The notes under the pieces were generated by a model, which was given only the letters and a program-made list of their open reading frames with translations, was not told the origin of the DNA and did not search any database. Positions 45,862-57,768 of a stretch of 64,000 nucleotides of DNA are shown here, piece by piece (position 1 is the first letter of the stretch; every line of letters begins with the position of its first letter). Source of the DNA: Miscanthus floridulus (lineage: Eukaryota > Streptophyta > Magnoliopsida > Poales > Poaceae); contig NC_089597.1 in assembly GCF_019320115.1 (NCBI RefSeq), positions 122,723,485-122,787,484 on the forward strand, in the 5' to 3' direction. The translations under genes were made by a program, and so were the position numbers.

Positions 45862-47976
45862 CAGTACTGACTATGTGATGATTTAGACTTCTTTACTTTA
45901 TTACATCTTGTACTGTTATTCACTTGAACCTTATACTGCCATGTACAAGTTATTGAACCCTTTCTAGAGCTTTTCTGAAATGGTTGGCAGGAGATCTCCC
46001 GAACTTTTTAGAACCCTTTTTAGAACTAGCGCTGTTTAAACATTGTAGTGACATTGTGCACCATTGTCACCAGATTGGATATGTTTCTTTAAAGGAGATT
46101 AACTCTGCTTTTAAGAAAGCTAGTAACGCCTTAACGGGATTTACACGCTGGGGTTACCAGCTACAAATGCAGTACTGACAACAAGGATAACAAAAGATGT
46201 CCCACTACATATGAGAAGCCTATTGCTTGGAACTCTGGTTCTGCTCGCGAGAGATCGTAGATTGTATGTGTGGAGGATCGGAGGACGAGGTCGAAGTGCA
46301 CGAGGAAGACGGCACGGCGGCGCCGTGGCTGCAGCGAGGGCGCGAGAGGGACGGCTAGGGAAGAACTCCCGGCTCCCAGGGGAAGCCGGAAACAATTAGA
46401 TTTGTTTCTGCTTAATCCTCAAAAGAGTCTTACAAGGTATTTATAACTCCTCTCATCTAATAATAGGAAATAACTTCTAGTAATTCTAATAATAGCTAAT
46501 ATGACGCGGCGATGTGGGCTTGAGGCCCATCCCGGACGCGGCCCTAGCCACGACCAGGCCTTCTCCGGCCGTAGTGCACGCCCGTCATAACACCTATACC
46601 TCTACGATGTCCGAAATCAGCTCCCTTGCCGTTCCTTTCTTGTGCATCCACCAGATTGGATATAATAACCAGAATTAGCATGTATTGAACGTATAATGCA
46701 AAAAATGAGGTTATCATACCATCTCTGTGTGCAGTCAGTGTGCATTTGGGCTGACCTAACACAATTTTCAGCACTGCTAGATGCTGCACTGCTACTGCTG
46801 TAAAGCTAGTACCACATAACCTAGTTAGCAATGTACAGAACTACATCTACCTATAAAGATTTGGACTCTTAAGGAGCTAAATGCCAAGTGTAGTCTTCCT
46901 ACAGTTGAATCCGCCACAGATTTCCCCAAAAAAATCACGCAATAACAGAGGATTCAAAAGGCACAGTAGGATTTTGAAAAAAAAATAAAACTCGAAATTT
47001 TACCACGCAGACTTTGACATTGCGCACGCTGCCCGCAGCCGCATCGGCAGCCGGAGCAGCGACCACCCAGCCGCCCATCGAGTGTCGCCTGAGGACCTGA
47101 TGGGGAAACAGCCGCTCCGCTTCACTCCATTCCGCGCGGCCGCGCCTCTCCCGCACCGCGGTGGCACTAGATCGACGGCGTGGCCGCGTGGCCTAGGTCC
47201 GGCTGGCTGGCCGAGTGGAGCCGGTACGCTTGCCGTCCGTCTCCGTCCCCTCGACCGGCGGACGCTGCCCGCTGCCGCCGCTCCGGGTTGGCCGCCCGAT
47301 TCGGATCCGATGCGGTATATTGATCGAACGGTGTGGCCCGCTTGGTCAGAGACTCAGAGTACAGCAGCCCCTTCTTCGAAATTCAGAATTTTGAGTTCAT
47401 AGGATATGATATATAAAGTTTAAAAAATGCGTATCTAATCTCAAGTAGTAATAACAGTTTTTTCAAGTAAGTATCTTTAGAGTGTGTTCGACAGAGATTC
47501 GGTATCTGGCAGAAACGTTTCTAGAGTGAAAATAACTTTGGTTTCTGATGGAACCAGAAAAAAGTTTAATCTTCTGTTTGAATTTTATATAAAAAAAATG
47601 GCAGGGTTCGCGCGTTTCAAAAAATAATGATGAGCTTAAAAAATCTCTCCATGCATTTAAAAGTTTGAAGTTGGCCTTAAAATCGGGTCCAAAGTAGCAA
47701 TATAGTGATACTTCAAGCAAAAACATAATAGAAAAAATTTCAAGACTCGATATAGGAAAAAAATCAATAATAGAGGTTCATAATGAAACCTTGAAAAAAG
47801 GTCAAAGGAGATAAACTAGATCCAACACAGTGATTGATATATTCAAATCGTTGAGAAGAGAAACATCCACTTAATAAAAATACAAACAATATAAATTATT
47901 CTATTTCTCCCAACCACTGCAAACAGTATATTAATTTGAGCGGTTGACGCTGCTTCCCACTTTACAACAGCAGATG
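45862..47976. other. Intergenic sequence downstream of the LRR pseudogene
   Basis: Contains a probable LTR fragment (46,151-46,592). A 15-base phrase caccagattggatat occurs at about 46,069 and again at about 46,652. On the minus strand 47,156-46,990 there is a GC-rich frame (SMGGWVVAAPAADAAAGSVR) with a possible donor, which might be a first exon, but nothing downstream supports a gene. 47,400-47,950 is AT-rich without features. Confidence 0.35.
46151..46592 (-). mobile_element. Possible LTR fragment, copia-like
   Basis: Read on the minus strand it starts TGTTATGACGGGCGTG and has a TATA box (ttataaatac) followed by a transcript-leader-like stretch, then ends ggtaacccca. TG...CA ends fit an LTR. 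No clear target duplication, primer site or internal region was seen, so this is tentative. Confidence 0.4.
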
Positions 47977-48345
47977 GGCTAGGGAATTTTAGGGTCGGAT
48001 AAGGCCACGCCTAACGCTACAGCGTGGCTTTTTGTAGCTTCAGATTCCACGTCTACATCATGGTCCAAATAAGCACTACCAGTAGCCTCGCAGGGTGTCA
48101 GATTACCCTATGGAGATATCAAGAGTGTTACACCCCAGTGTTACGTACCTGTTTAACAATAGGCTAGGGATTTTTAGGGTCGGATAAGGCCACGCCTAAC
48201 GCTACAGCGTGGCTTGTAGCCTCAGATTCCACGTCTACACCATGGTCCAAATAAGCACTACCAGTAGGCTCGCAAGGTGTCAGATTACCCTACGGAGGCA
48301 TCAAGAGTGTAACACGCCAGTGTTACGTACCTGTTTAACAATAGT
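47977..48345 (+). repeat. Two-copy tandem repeat of about 185 bases
   Basis: gctagggaattttagggtcg at 47,977 and gctagggatttttagggtcg at 48,162 begin two near-identical units. Both contain ggccacgcctaacgctacag and end gtgttacgtacctgtttaac aatag. The gtaacac...gtgttac phrase resembles the start of the LARD LTRs at 50,653 and 57,769, so this is probably from a related retrotransposon LTR. Confidence 0.8.
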
Positions 48346-48589
48346 TTAAGGCTTAATAAAACTTGATAAATAGGTTTACCTAGGTTTGATGATGAATTCT
48401 TGCATGAAATGATAAGTACATATTTGTTTGGATCACTTCCATGAATAAAATCAATATGTGTGATGTCAACCAACTTTGTTTTTGTGCTTAGACATCTCTA
48501 AATGAATTTGTGAACAAAAGTTGTTTAGGGTTCATGTTGGAAAAATATGGAGAAAATGCTTAAAATGTCAAAAACCCTAATTGGTGTTA

Positions 48590-49467
48590 GAGTATCTCCA
48601 AGAGTACCTAAAAAATTCTTTCTAAAATCATTGAGTTTTCCAAGTGCTAAAAAAAAATGGGGAGTAATAAAGATGAGCTTCTCCAACAGTTTCTAAAAAG
48701 TAACTCCTAAAATATAAAAAAAATCTAGGCCCACATCAAACTTTCCAAGCAATCAGTGGCATTTTTATAAATATCATCATCTTCTTCCTATGAACAAGCA
48801 CATATAGAAACAGAAAAGAAACAATCACGTACAAAAACAAACAAAGGGCCAGCGAGCACCATCTCGATGAGGCGCGCGTCCTTGCCGCAGAGGCTGACGA
48901 CGGCTCCTCCCACGATGTTAATGAGGGAGACGAGGTTCTTGCTGACCTTCCCGGCGAGCACCATCTCGATTACCTCCATGATGAGCGCGTCAGTGATGCG
49001 GAGGCCGTCGCGCAAGTGCGGCTCGACGCCAACGCGCAGAGTTAAACCCCGGCTGCCTCCCGCCGTGGACACGTCACGTCAGAGCCGAGGCAGTACGTGC
49101 GCGGGTCATGCCGCGTGCTCGTGCACGGCGGCTGTGGCAGCAGCAGCAGCAGGTCGAGCGACTCGCCATGGCCGGGTTGGAGATCCTGACGGCGCAGCTG
49201 CGCACGTCGAGGGGGCAGAGCAGGTCGCCGTAGGCTCCAAGCATGTCAACCGATGTACCCGCCGTGACCATGCGCGCGAGGGCAAAGAAGACTCTGTAAG
49301 AGGATACGGGCGAGCTACGTGCGCGTATCTTTACGCGCGCGGATGTGTTTTTTACCAATTCCCAAAAGATCAGGAGTTGGGTTTAGGAATTGTTGGAGAT
49401 GTATTTTTTCAATCTTGCTAAAAAGTAAAGGATTAGGAGAGTGTTTTGGGTACTCTTGGAGATGCTC
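48590..49467. mobile_element. PIF/Harbinger-like non-autonomous element with GC-rich cargo
   Basis: The left end GAGTATCTCCAAGAGTACC is matched inverted by ggtactcttggagatgctc at the right end. A TTA duplication flanks it (48,587-48,589 and 49,468-49,470), as in PIF/Harbinger elements. The interior from 48,845 to 49,340 is GC-rich and coding-like; on the minus strand it reads RMVTAGTSVDMLGAYGDLL and, further on, [21 protein letters not shown] do not recognise the source gene. Confidence 0.7.
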
Positions 49468-50271
49468 TTAATTGCTTGATAGCTTGTTGAAGGCTGAATA
49501 AATAAATAATTTATTAATAAACTCTGAAATACGTCCATGTGAAAACTTAGTGCAAGTTATGAATTTTGTGGTGGAGTGCTTGTTGGTGCTCAGTTTGCAT
49601 GTTTGATAGGTTAATTAGTGCTTCAAAGTTTGAATAAAATATTATTTCTTGGGAGACTTAGAAAGTTTCCAAGTGCTTAGTGTTTTCACTGACACTGCTA
49701 ATTTTGGCCCTAATTACCCACTAATCCGCTGCCCTAATGACCTTGGTCCCTTAAGCAAAGTTGTAGTCTACAATTTCACGAAGATCTTTTTGTGAAGGAA
49801 GTAGGGGCCGTTTCTTGACCGTTCGCTCAGCAAAGTGCCATCAACTTGGGTACATAGCCACTGCCATGCCCAAGTCGCCCACGCCACCGCCTAGGTTGCC
49901 CATGTCGGCCCCTGTTGCGCCACGCCACCTCGTCCATGCCCTGCCGCACCGTGCCCATGCCTCGTTGTTCCCCGCCTTGCCTTCTTCTAAGCGTCCCCGA
50001 GCTCCACTCATCACTTCCCCGCTCATGCTCGTTCTCCCTTTGCCGTTTGCGTCCGCCATGGATGCCGGCTCTGAGCTCGGCCATCGCGCGTTCCACCCCC
50101 GCTAGACCACCCTTGAGCCATCCAGCACCACCATAGTCTCTGTCGTAGCCTCCTCCATCCCGCTCGTACGGCTTCCGGGCTAACCCAGGCCGGGATCCGT
50201 CGTCCGTGTTGACATTTCTTAGCATCACTCTTAACTAAGTTGTCATCCCTAGCATGATGCCAGAAATGCGT
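49468..50271. other. Retrotransposon-like sequence between two insertions
   Basis: The flanks of the PIF-like element (48,346-48,586 and 49,471 onward) look like one continuous non-coding retrotransposon region. 49,850-50,170 is rich in ccatgcc/gcccatg phrases and open in several frames by composition only. No gene supported. Confidence 0.4.
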
Positions 50272-50652
50272 TGTTGATAATTATGAGAACACTTGTAAAC
50301 TATATATATAAGGTATCCGTAAGCGTACAGATAATATACCATTGTAGCATTTCACCTGGGAGTATACCGAGTATCGTTATTTATATTTTATCCACAGGGA
50401 GGAGCTATGAGGTTGTGTTGGCATAGAGATATTGACAAATATGTATACTTATGATAAAACCACTCTCATGCTATGACAGGGGTAAGTTAAGTGATAAATA
50501 AATGATAAGTGTAAGGTAATAATAGTATTCCAGAGATAGAAATAGATACTCATAAAATATAGTGAGGCTAAACAGGAGATTCGTTAAGAGCAAAAGATTC
50601 CTAAGTCATTACTTATCTACTAAGTCTTTTGTACACCCAAGTATATATATTT

Positions 50653-53600
50653 TGTAACACCCCTAGTGTTACGATCTCGTTTAGCACCGCGATTTAGGCC
50701 TAAGTAAAATTTTCAAAATGAGTTCTCGGAATTTTTGGATTTAAAATGTACTTGATGCGATAAGTGAATCCTGTGTGACTTAGTTTCGTGGACTCAAATA
50801 AACGCCCAAGTTAAATTACTCAGTGTGTAGAAATATTTAGGAATGTCCGACGACGATTTTAGCAAACGGTTCGTTCGGTTAGATTAAGCATGAAAATCAG
50901 CTTTTATAAATAAAATAAAATCCACGGGTTTATTTTGTTAAGCACGAACGGACGAGAAAGAGAGCGCAGCAGCTTCGTTTATTTTTTCGACGTGCAACGT
51001 ACTCGCCTGGCATTACTTTTGATTACTGTCTCGTTCTCATCGTGGCCCTGCAATTCGCTGCATTGCAAAGTCTCCTCATCCATCCACATCCATGCTCTCT
51101 GGCTTTTGCTTTGCTTCTCTCTCTGACTTGATTACTTTTGTCTACATTTGCCGAGCCGCTCCTTGTTTTTCCTGCCTCACTGCTTGTCTCTACTGCCGTG
51201 GTCTTGTCCGTGCCAACCGGCACGCCCTGCCGGCCACGTTGGGCCTGGCCATCCTACCGTCGTGTTTAAGAAGTAACCGAGCCCGCACGCATCTCCTTGC
51301 TTGTTCGTCTTGAGCTAGTCTGCGAATGATCTTCTCCTTCTCCCTTCTTAATTTAATTAGCACACATACACTATCTATTACTGATCAGCCCCGTTGGCAC
51401 GACAAAGACACACTCGAGTACAAGTCCATCATGAATCAACTATAGGATGTAGCCTGTGGCTCGGTATGCCTATGTGAAGTGCAACAGTGGAGCTAATAAT
51501 ACGACTCAGCACAAGACTTCCAAAGTCATGGACGGATGCAAAAGGAGTTTTGAACAGCTTCAGTTATTTGCTTATTGTCTGTGCGAATGCTGATCAGTGC
51601 ACTGATGAAAATGACATGCTGGTCTAGCGGCAGTATTTAAGTGTCGTGTTATTCGTCTTTGAAATAAAAAAAATGAAGTATAGTGTTCGTCGAAGCACCC
51701 ACAAACACATGGACAATTTCAGATTCCTCTGATCAACTAGCCCAGTTGACACGTCGAAAGATCAAAGACCACTCAAGTCCATCACCTGAAATCCAAACAC
51801 GGTTCACTACGGCTGGCATGTCTTGCACGTCGGGTACTGCAGCACCGCAGAAACAATGCAGCGTCGTGGAAATCACTGTAGCACCATGGAAAACACTGTA
51901 GCATACAGAAAACACTGCTTTTCTGCAGAGAACCATGACTTCCATGACCTCTTGCAGCTCTTGACCATCCTTGGTATGCACCTGCAAACTAAGTCATGCC
52001 TTCCTGCTATAGTGTACTAGCTCAAGCACCAAAGTCTCCCATGGATTAATTAGCTGTCCCCTGTATACATGCATGCATTATATACCGTGCCGTACACGAT
52101 GACAAAAGTCAAGTCTATGACGTGTTATTAGGAAAAGAATGTGATGCATGTGCAGCACGCCACACACACATAAGCAAGCTATGTGGGAGCTGGGGACTAT
52201 CAATGCAAGCAGTTAGTTGTTCAGCCTAGCTAGCTTCTCTCACTATCCGACAACGACTACTGTCAGCAGTCACCATCTGCTGTAATAAGCCCAGTAAAAA
52301 CACGGTAGCTGTAGCTGAGAAACACTGTTCACCGCAGGCAGCGACTGGGCAATGTCACATCTTTTTTTTTCTCCCTTCTCTCGTAGCCAGAGTCGGTCGT
52401 CATAAATGTGCTCGTACAACTTGTCACACACGACACGTCCATCACCCGGATTGTTTGCCTTGCTGTTAACCATACTTGTAGATATATAATATAGTATTAT
52501 AAAACTATTTCCTTCCTCCATATCCGAAGCAAGATTGTTTTTCACGGACTCTTGCATCTCGCTAAATCAAGCTTGCCGACGGTTCACAGCTTCTCTTCGC
52601 GGCCTATAAAATGCGAGCCCACATAGTCCAGCAGCTGAGTCTCCGCTCTCCATAGCTCCAGCTCTCTTCTCACTCTCTCGACTTCGTTGCTCTGTCTGCA
52701 AGCTGCACGCGGGCCAGAGTCGACATTACTCGCCGGGTGAGGAACGATGATGGGTCATGGGATCGACAGGAGTAGCTAAAAGATGATGCCATGATGATCA
52801 TGTCACGGAGATGGAATGCTAACTTTTGGTTATATTTTACCTAGGCACGCCCCGGTGTATAACCCCTACTTTTCTGCAGTTTAAATTATATTTGTGCATT
52901 AAGTTTTAAGAAGTTGAATGAAACCCACTTGCATATATATCTTTATCCAATGAGTCTTGCTAGTATGACAGGATTGTGTAGATTGCTATGCTACAGGACA
53001 CCGGTAGAAGTCGAGTGATTGCCTGTCACTCGCGAGATATAGTAAATATGTTACTATATTATTATCACTTGAAAAATATAAATGGTGGAAAGGAAAAATG
53101 GTGACCGGGCAGGGATATGGTTTGGGTATTGGTGGGTGTAAGAGGTTGTGTCGCCGCAGATGCGGGGCATGGCTTGGTTACACTGCTTTCCCTGTCTGGT
53201 CGGTTAAGGACCGATCGTTGCATAAGACTCTAGGCAGGTCACAGACTTATTATCCCGAGCATATACTTGTGTATGGGCGCTTGGAAGACTTGTTGCTCTC
53301 TTGTCGTGGATCCGGCTCTTTCTAGACCGACTGTCAGGGTTTGTTTTTGGTGGAGGAGGTCCTTGCACCGCACTGAGTTCGGGACTCAGGGGCGGAGGCT
53401 TGGAGTCCCAGTTTGGACGGGGACCTAGACACCCGGGACAGGAGAGTGATGGGTTGGTCCTGCTTGTGCCTGGGGTACAAGAGGGGCGTGTGTTTTTAGG
53501 GTACCCAGCTGGGGCATTGATTCGCGAATCGCCGGGAAATCTAGCATGGCTTGTCTACGGTTTAGCATCGTAGTAAGAACTAAAAGATGCAAGATGGAAA

Positions 53601-54364
53601 AAGAAAATCTGATTGCTTACCACCTGCTTAAAAGTAGCATAGGTGCTTACATAAAATGGTTAGTTAATGAACCAATGCGGCTATTAATAAAAATTAAATA
53701 TAAGGATGCACGCTTAGTAATGCTTCCTACTAATGCAATAAACCCACAAGCCAGATAGCCTTGCATATCCTTGGAGTCTTTTCTTTTCTTCTGTCGGGTA
53801 AGTCTTGCTGAGTATAATTGAGTACTTAGGGGTTTATTCCCCCTGTTGCAGGTAATAGGTGGAGGCTTGAGCTGACCTTTGTGTGTGGATTCCTCCTGGT
53901 GGGCTCAGAGAGGATTTCCTTTACGCTGCGATCGTAGTTGTTATTTATAACTCTCACTAAATACTTTTATAAACGAAAGTTTCATAATCTGTTGTCGTAG
54001 TCTATATATCAATATTTCATCATGTCATTAATAGATGTTTATTTCCGCTGTAACTCTGTTCACATGTTTCTATTCCGCTGTTCAATTAAATTGTTTATAA
54101 CTCTGGTAACATGATTTCATTCTGCTGTTATATTAATAAATATTATACTCTGATGTTGTATTAAAAGTGATGTAAGAAATGGTTACGAATGATGTAAGCT
54201 TTATTCTCTCATTTGTGATCCTGATGGCAAAAATATGGATTTTCGGGTTCTCCCCTGGGGTGTGCCCGACGAAACCGAGTAATTTAGTGTTCTCCCTCGA
54301 GTGCTTAGTGTCTAATGGAAGACAAGCACTCCTATAAGGCATTAAATTAGGCGCTTCTGCCACA
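50653..54364 (+). repeat. 5' LTR of the LARD-like element
   Basis: Direct partner of 57,769-61,478. The start of each LTR has an inverted gtaacac/gtgttac pair. A cluster of aaacactgtagca phrases lies near 51,860-51,930. Its TATA box is intact (see 52,605). Confidence 0.9.
52605..52611 (+). promoter_or_regulatory. TATA box in the 5' LTR
   Basis: TATAAAA in gcggcctataaaatgcgagc. The matching site in the 3' LTR (59,720-59,726) is TACAAAA, so only the 5' copy keeps the consensus. Confidence 0.5.
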
Positions 54365-54366
54365 GG

Positions 54367-54377
54367 TGGTATCAGAG
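54367..54377 (+). other. Primer-binding site of the LARD-like element
   Basis: TGGTATCAGAG starts 2 bases after the 5' LTR end and is complementary to the 3' end of plant initiator methionine tRNA. Confidence 0.85.
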
Positions 54378-55143
54378 TGCAAATGAGGAAATATAGCTTC
54401 GAAAACTTTTCTAAAATAAAATTCGACAACAAATTCTTTTTAAAAGTTAGGACGTTTGTATGCGAAGTTATATAAGTATGCCCTATTACTATGGTTATGT
54501 ATATACAGGATAGAGGGCACTCTGTTGACTTAGGTAGGCTTAATCAATTTTTCTGTAGGTACACTGACTCGAGCATAGTCCGATAGTATCGACTAGCTAC
54601 AGGGAGAGAACGTTGTGCCAAAAAACTGAGAACGGTTGCCCTATATGTTGGCAACAGTGGAAGGTCATATAGGACGTGCATCCATGCATATCCTGTTTGT
54701 GCATTGTAGCACTTGTATTGCTTGTGGATACGTTCTCCATAGGTGTCACGCGTGTCGTATTGTGCACGACTGACTCATTCCTGTTCCTGAGTTAGGTCTA
54801 CACTGTGGCTTCGTGCTCCGTGTTCACCTATGGTTCACGCCTATCGTGACCCACATCTCCCCATACCCCTTTTATGCGCTCTTGTCGGACCCTTGCCCTA
54901 CAGTCGTACTAGTTAGTAATGGCCTCGCACGTCGCTCGCCTCGAACTCGCAGAAATTGGCCGGTTCATTCGTAGTGATCCTGCGTGGGAACCCTGGTGAA
55001 CCGTGCCAGGACCACTGAGCGCTCTGCCTTTATAAGCAGAGCCTGACTTAGCTATTGGTATCACCACTCGGTGCACCTTAGCTCGCTTAGCTTTTCCTTT
55101 GAGCTAGCTTTTCGCTTAGCCTTCCTCACCACCACCACCAGAA

Positions 55144-55900
55144 ATGGCAGAAGCCTGGGTTAGTAGTTACTGCCTTAACATTGAGGGTTTCCCTAGAATC
55201 CTGCATGCCACCCTACAAAAGCTTGGAGTCAGAGATCATCCCGAGTATGAGGGCCATGAGTATGAGGAGCATGGCACCGAGCGGTGTGAGGTTACCATCT
55301 ACATCGGGAAGAGTGAGGAGTTCCCTGACCTCACTGAAGCCTAGAGTGTGACCGCAACTGGGTTTCGCTTTGTCGACACCTACCAGGTTATGGCCCGCAA
55401 AGCCTTGCGATACCTCTGTCAGATCTATGAGGAGCCCAACGCCCGTACCCCCATGCGGTTCTTTCCACCTTTGGACAGGAATCGGCGGGTATGGAGGGCT
55501 CGCATGGAGGCTTTGCAAGGGCGGGATGCGCAAGAGGACAGTCCAACCGTGGTGCACTTGACCACATACCTGCTTGCTCTAGATGAGTAGTATGACCGGC
55601 AAGCCTTGGAACTGAGGATCTGCCTCCGTCGAGCCGAGGAAGCTGAGATCTTCACCCGGATGCTAGAGGTGTAGCTCGCTGAAGCGCATGCCAGTGCTGC
55701 AGCTGCTGAGAGCTGGGAGACTGTCATGTCGGAAGCTCTGAAGGAGGCTGAAGACTAGCATGTCCATCAGCTGTGTGAGGCCTATCTTGTCACCAGGGCC
55801 AAGCGGAGGACGATGGCTACTGAAAGGTAGGATGCCCTAATCTTAGGAGAACCGGAGATGCAGAACTGCCAGCACCTCCACCTTCAAAAGTGTTAGAAGT
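55144..55900 (+). pseudogene. Decayed accessory ORF in the LARD-like element
   Basis: Starts MAEAWVSSYCLNIEGFPRIL and stays recognisably one frame for about 250 codons, with blocks FRFVDTYQVMARKALRYLCQ, RMEALQGRDAQEDSPTVVHL and the helical EAHASAAAAESWETVMSEAL. It is broken by in-frame stops, all TAG: near 55,342, 55,588, 55,672, 55,756 and 55,828. It resembles an uncharacterised helical protein found in grass gypsy-type elements, not gag or pol. Function unknown. Confidence 0.65.
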
Positions 55901-57755
55901 AGAACCCTTGGTTCCTCTCAGTCAGTCACTGCCACAAGAAGATGTAGATTAGTTGCCTTGGGATGCTGTACCCCTAGAAGTAGTGTTTTCATTGTTGTTC
56001 TCTGGTATTGTACTCTTGCCATAGTTGTCGTCCGTAGTTGTTGAGCTCGTTCGACTGTAGGGAATGTTGTGTCGTGAATGGGAGCCTGAATGCCTGTATG
56101 ATGTACCCGTATAAGGCCGTTGGAACATGCATTTTATTTAGTTCGCTGTGTTTATTGAGTTCATCTACCTTAAGTTTGTTAGATGTGCTTAAGAGTTTTC
56201 ATGGGCAAAATTAAGCGGGTTACATGAGAAGTCGACATTTAGATGCCAGCAGATCAACCATGAACATAGGACATTGTATCGACTAATTGTGGATGTCCCA
56301 GCAGAACACTTGAATCTCTTTAAAACAAATCCGCCGTTCGATTTTAATTCCTTGTCCCTTGTTGTGAAGGGAACCTTTGTTGTTTGAATTTTTTCCGTTG
56401 CAATACTCCTCTTATTCTATGGTCTATGACCCCACCGCCCTCATGGCGTGTAAGTTGGTAATAGTTGCCAAGTTAAAAGCTTACGGTGCCGCGACGAAAC
56501 TGAGGGCTCCCTATGGAATAGCTGCCACATGGTGACGCTGCTCGGCACACGCTGGTATCGAGGTTTTTGACTAAGTACCTTTACCAAGTTACACCGCCAT
56601 ACCATTTTGCTACAAAATTTTCTCCTTGGTAATGTTCAGGTGTTCAAACGGGAAATCCACAATGGGTTGATGACATAGTGTTCTCTCAAGGTAAACAAGA
56701 GGAGATGGTTTTGGAGGAAGAAAGTATGACATGGTCTCAGTCTACATGAAAGACGGACGTGGTCGAGTAAAGGAAAGAAAAGAAGAGTAGTAAGGAAGGA
56801 TAGTCTCGAGTAGTAGGGAGTGCGTGTAGAAGTCTGAGTGGCTATCATGTCCCAAGTACTATGTTTAGTTGACCACGCAATGTATGCCAGGTTATTTCGC
56901 TGCATGCCTTGCGAACGTCGTCTGTGTTGGGTCCTTTAGCACCCCATTTTCGTGTGGCCGTGGCATCGTGCCGCACTCGCTGTCCTTGTGCACTGTGCGC
57001 TTTTCCTTTTCCTAGCATCCGGTCAGCTCTCAACGCCCACGCCTCGTCCCTTGTACCGGACCCCCCATCCCCTCCCTCCTTTCTTCTTTTGTGAACATGG
57101 TCGCCCGCACGCCTGCCTCATCGAGCGGACCCGTCCCCCTCTCCTCTCCTTTATTTCCCCCTCTGCCGCTCGCGCAGGAAGCACACCATGTCCGATCTTA
57201 TCTTCACAGCATGAACCATGTGTGTATCCCATCCCTGCCGCATCCACCTCTAGTGTGTTGCGCCCCACCTCCGTTTGCCTCTATAAAATGCCCTTGGTCC
57301 TTGCTCTTCTCCTTCATCCCCATTTCCCCTCTCATTCGGAGTAGAGCTACGAGATCCAGTTGCCGTTGTGAAGCGAGATTTGTTAGTCTGAGGTGATGGT
57401 GTAATCTGAGGAGAAGAAAGGATCCGGTTCGTTGAAGAAGTTCAAGTTTCTTTGGATAGTTTGATTTTAGGATTCGCGATGTTTTACTTCTCAGTCGACT
57501 GTTTTTGGATTTGTTGGTGCTACGCCATGTTTTGGATAATCATTATCTTGTTGTTTCTCCATTGTTCTCATCTATCTTGACTTCTGGATTAAGTCTCGGT
57601 TGTACCAGGTTGCTCTTAACCATGAATCCATAGATCCCCGTGTGGTTTAGTGTTTGAAGTCGTGTAATATTTTGTGTAATCCCTAATCTACGGAATGAGA
57701 TCACGTTTTCCCCTCTTCTGGTTCTTGCTTTGAATCTCGGGACGAGATTCTTTTT

Positions 57756-57768
57756 AAGGGGGGTTGGT
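57756..57768 (+). other. Polypurine tract of the LARD-like element
   Basis: aaggggggttggt directly precedes the 3' LTR TG; it would prime plus-strand DNA synthesis. Confidence 0.7.

Noticed and set aside
49841..50228. Overlapping GC-rich frames near 50 kb
   Set aside because: Open by composition (ccatgcc/gcccatg repeats) within retrotransposon-like sequence; no domain.
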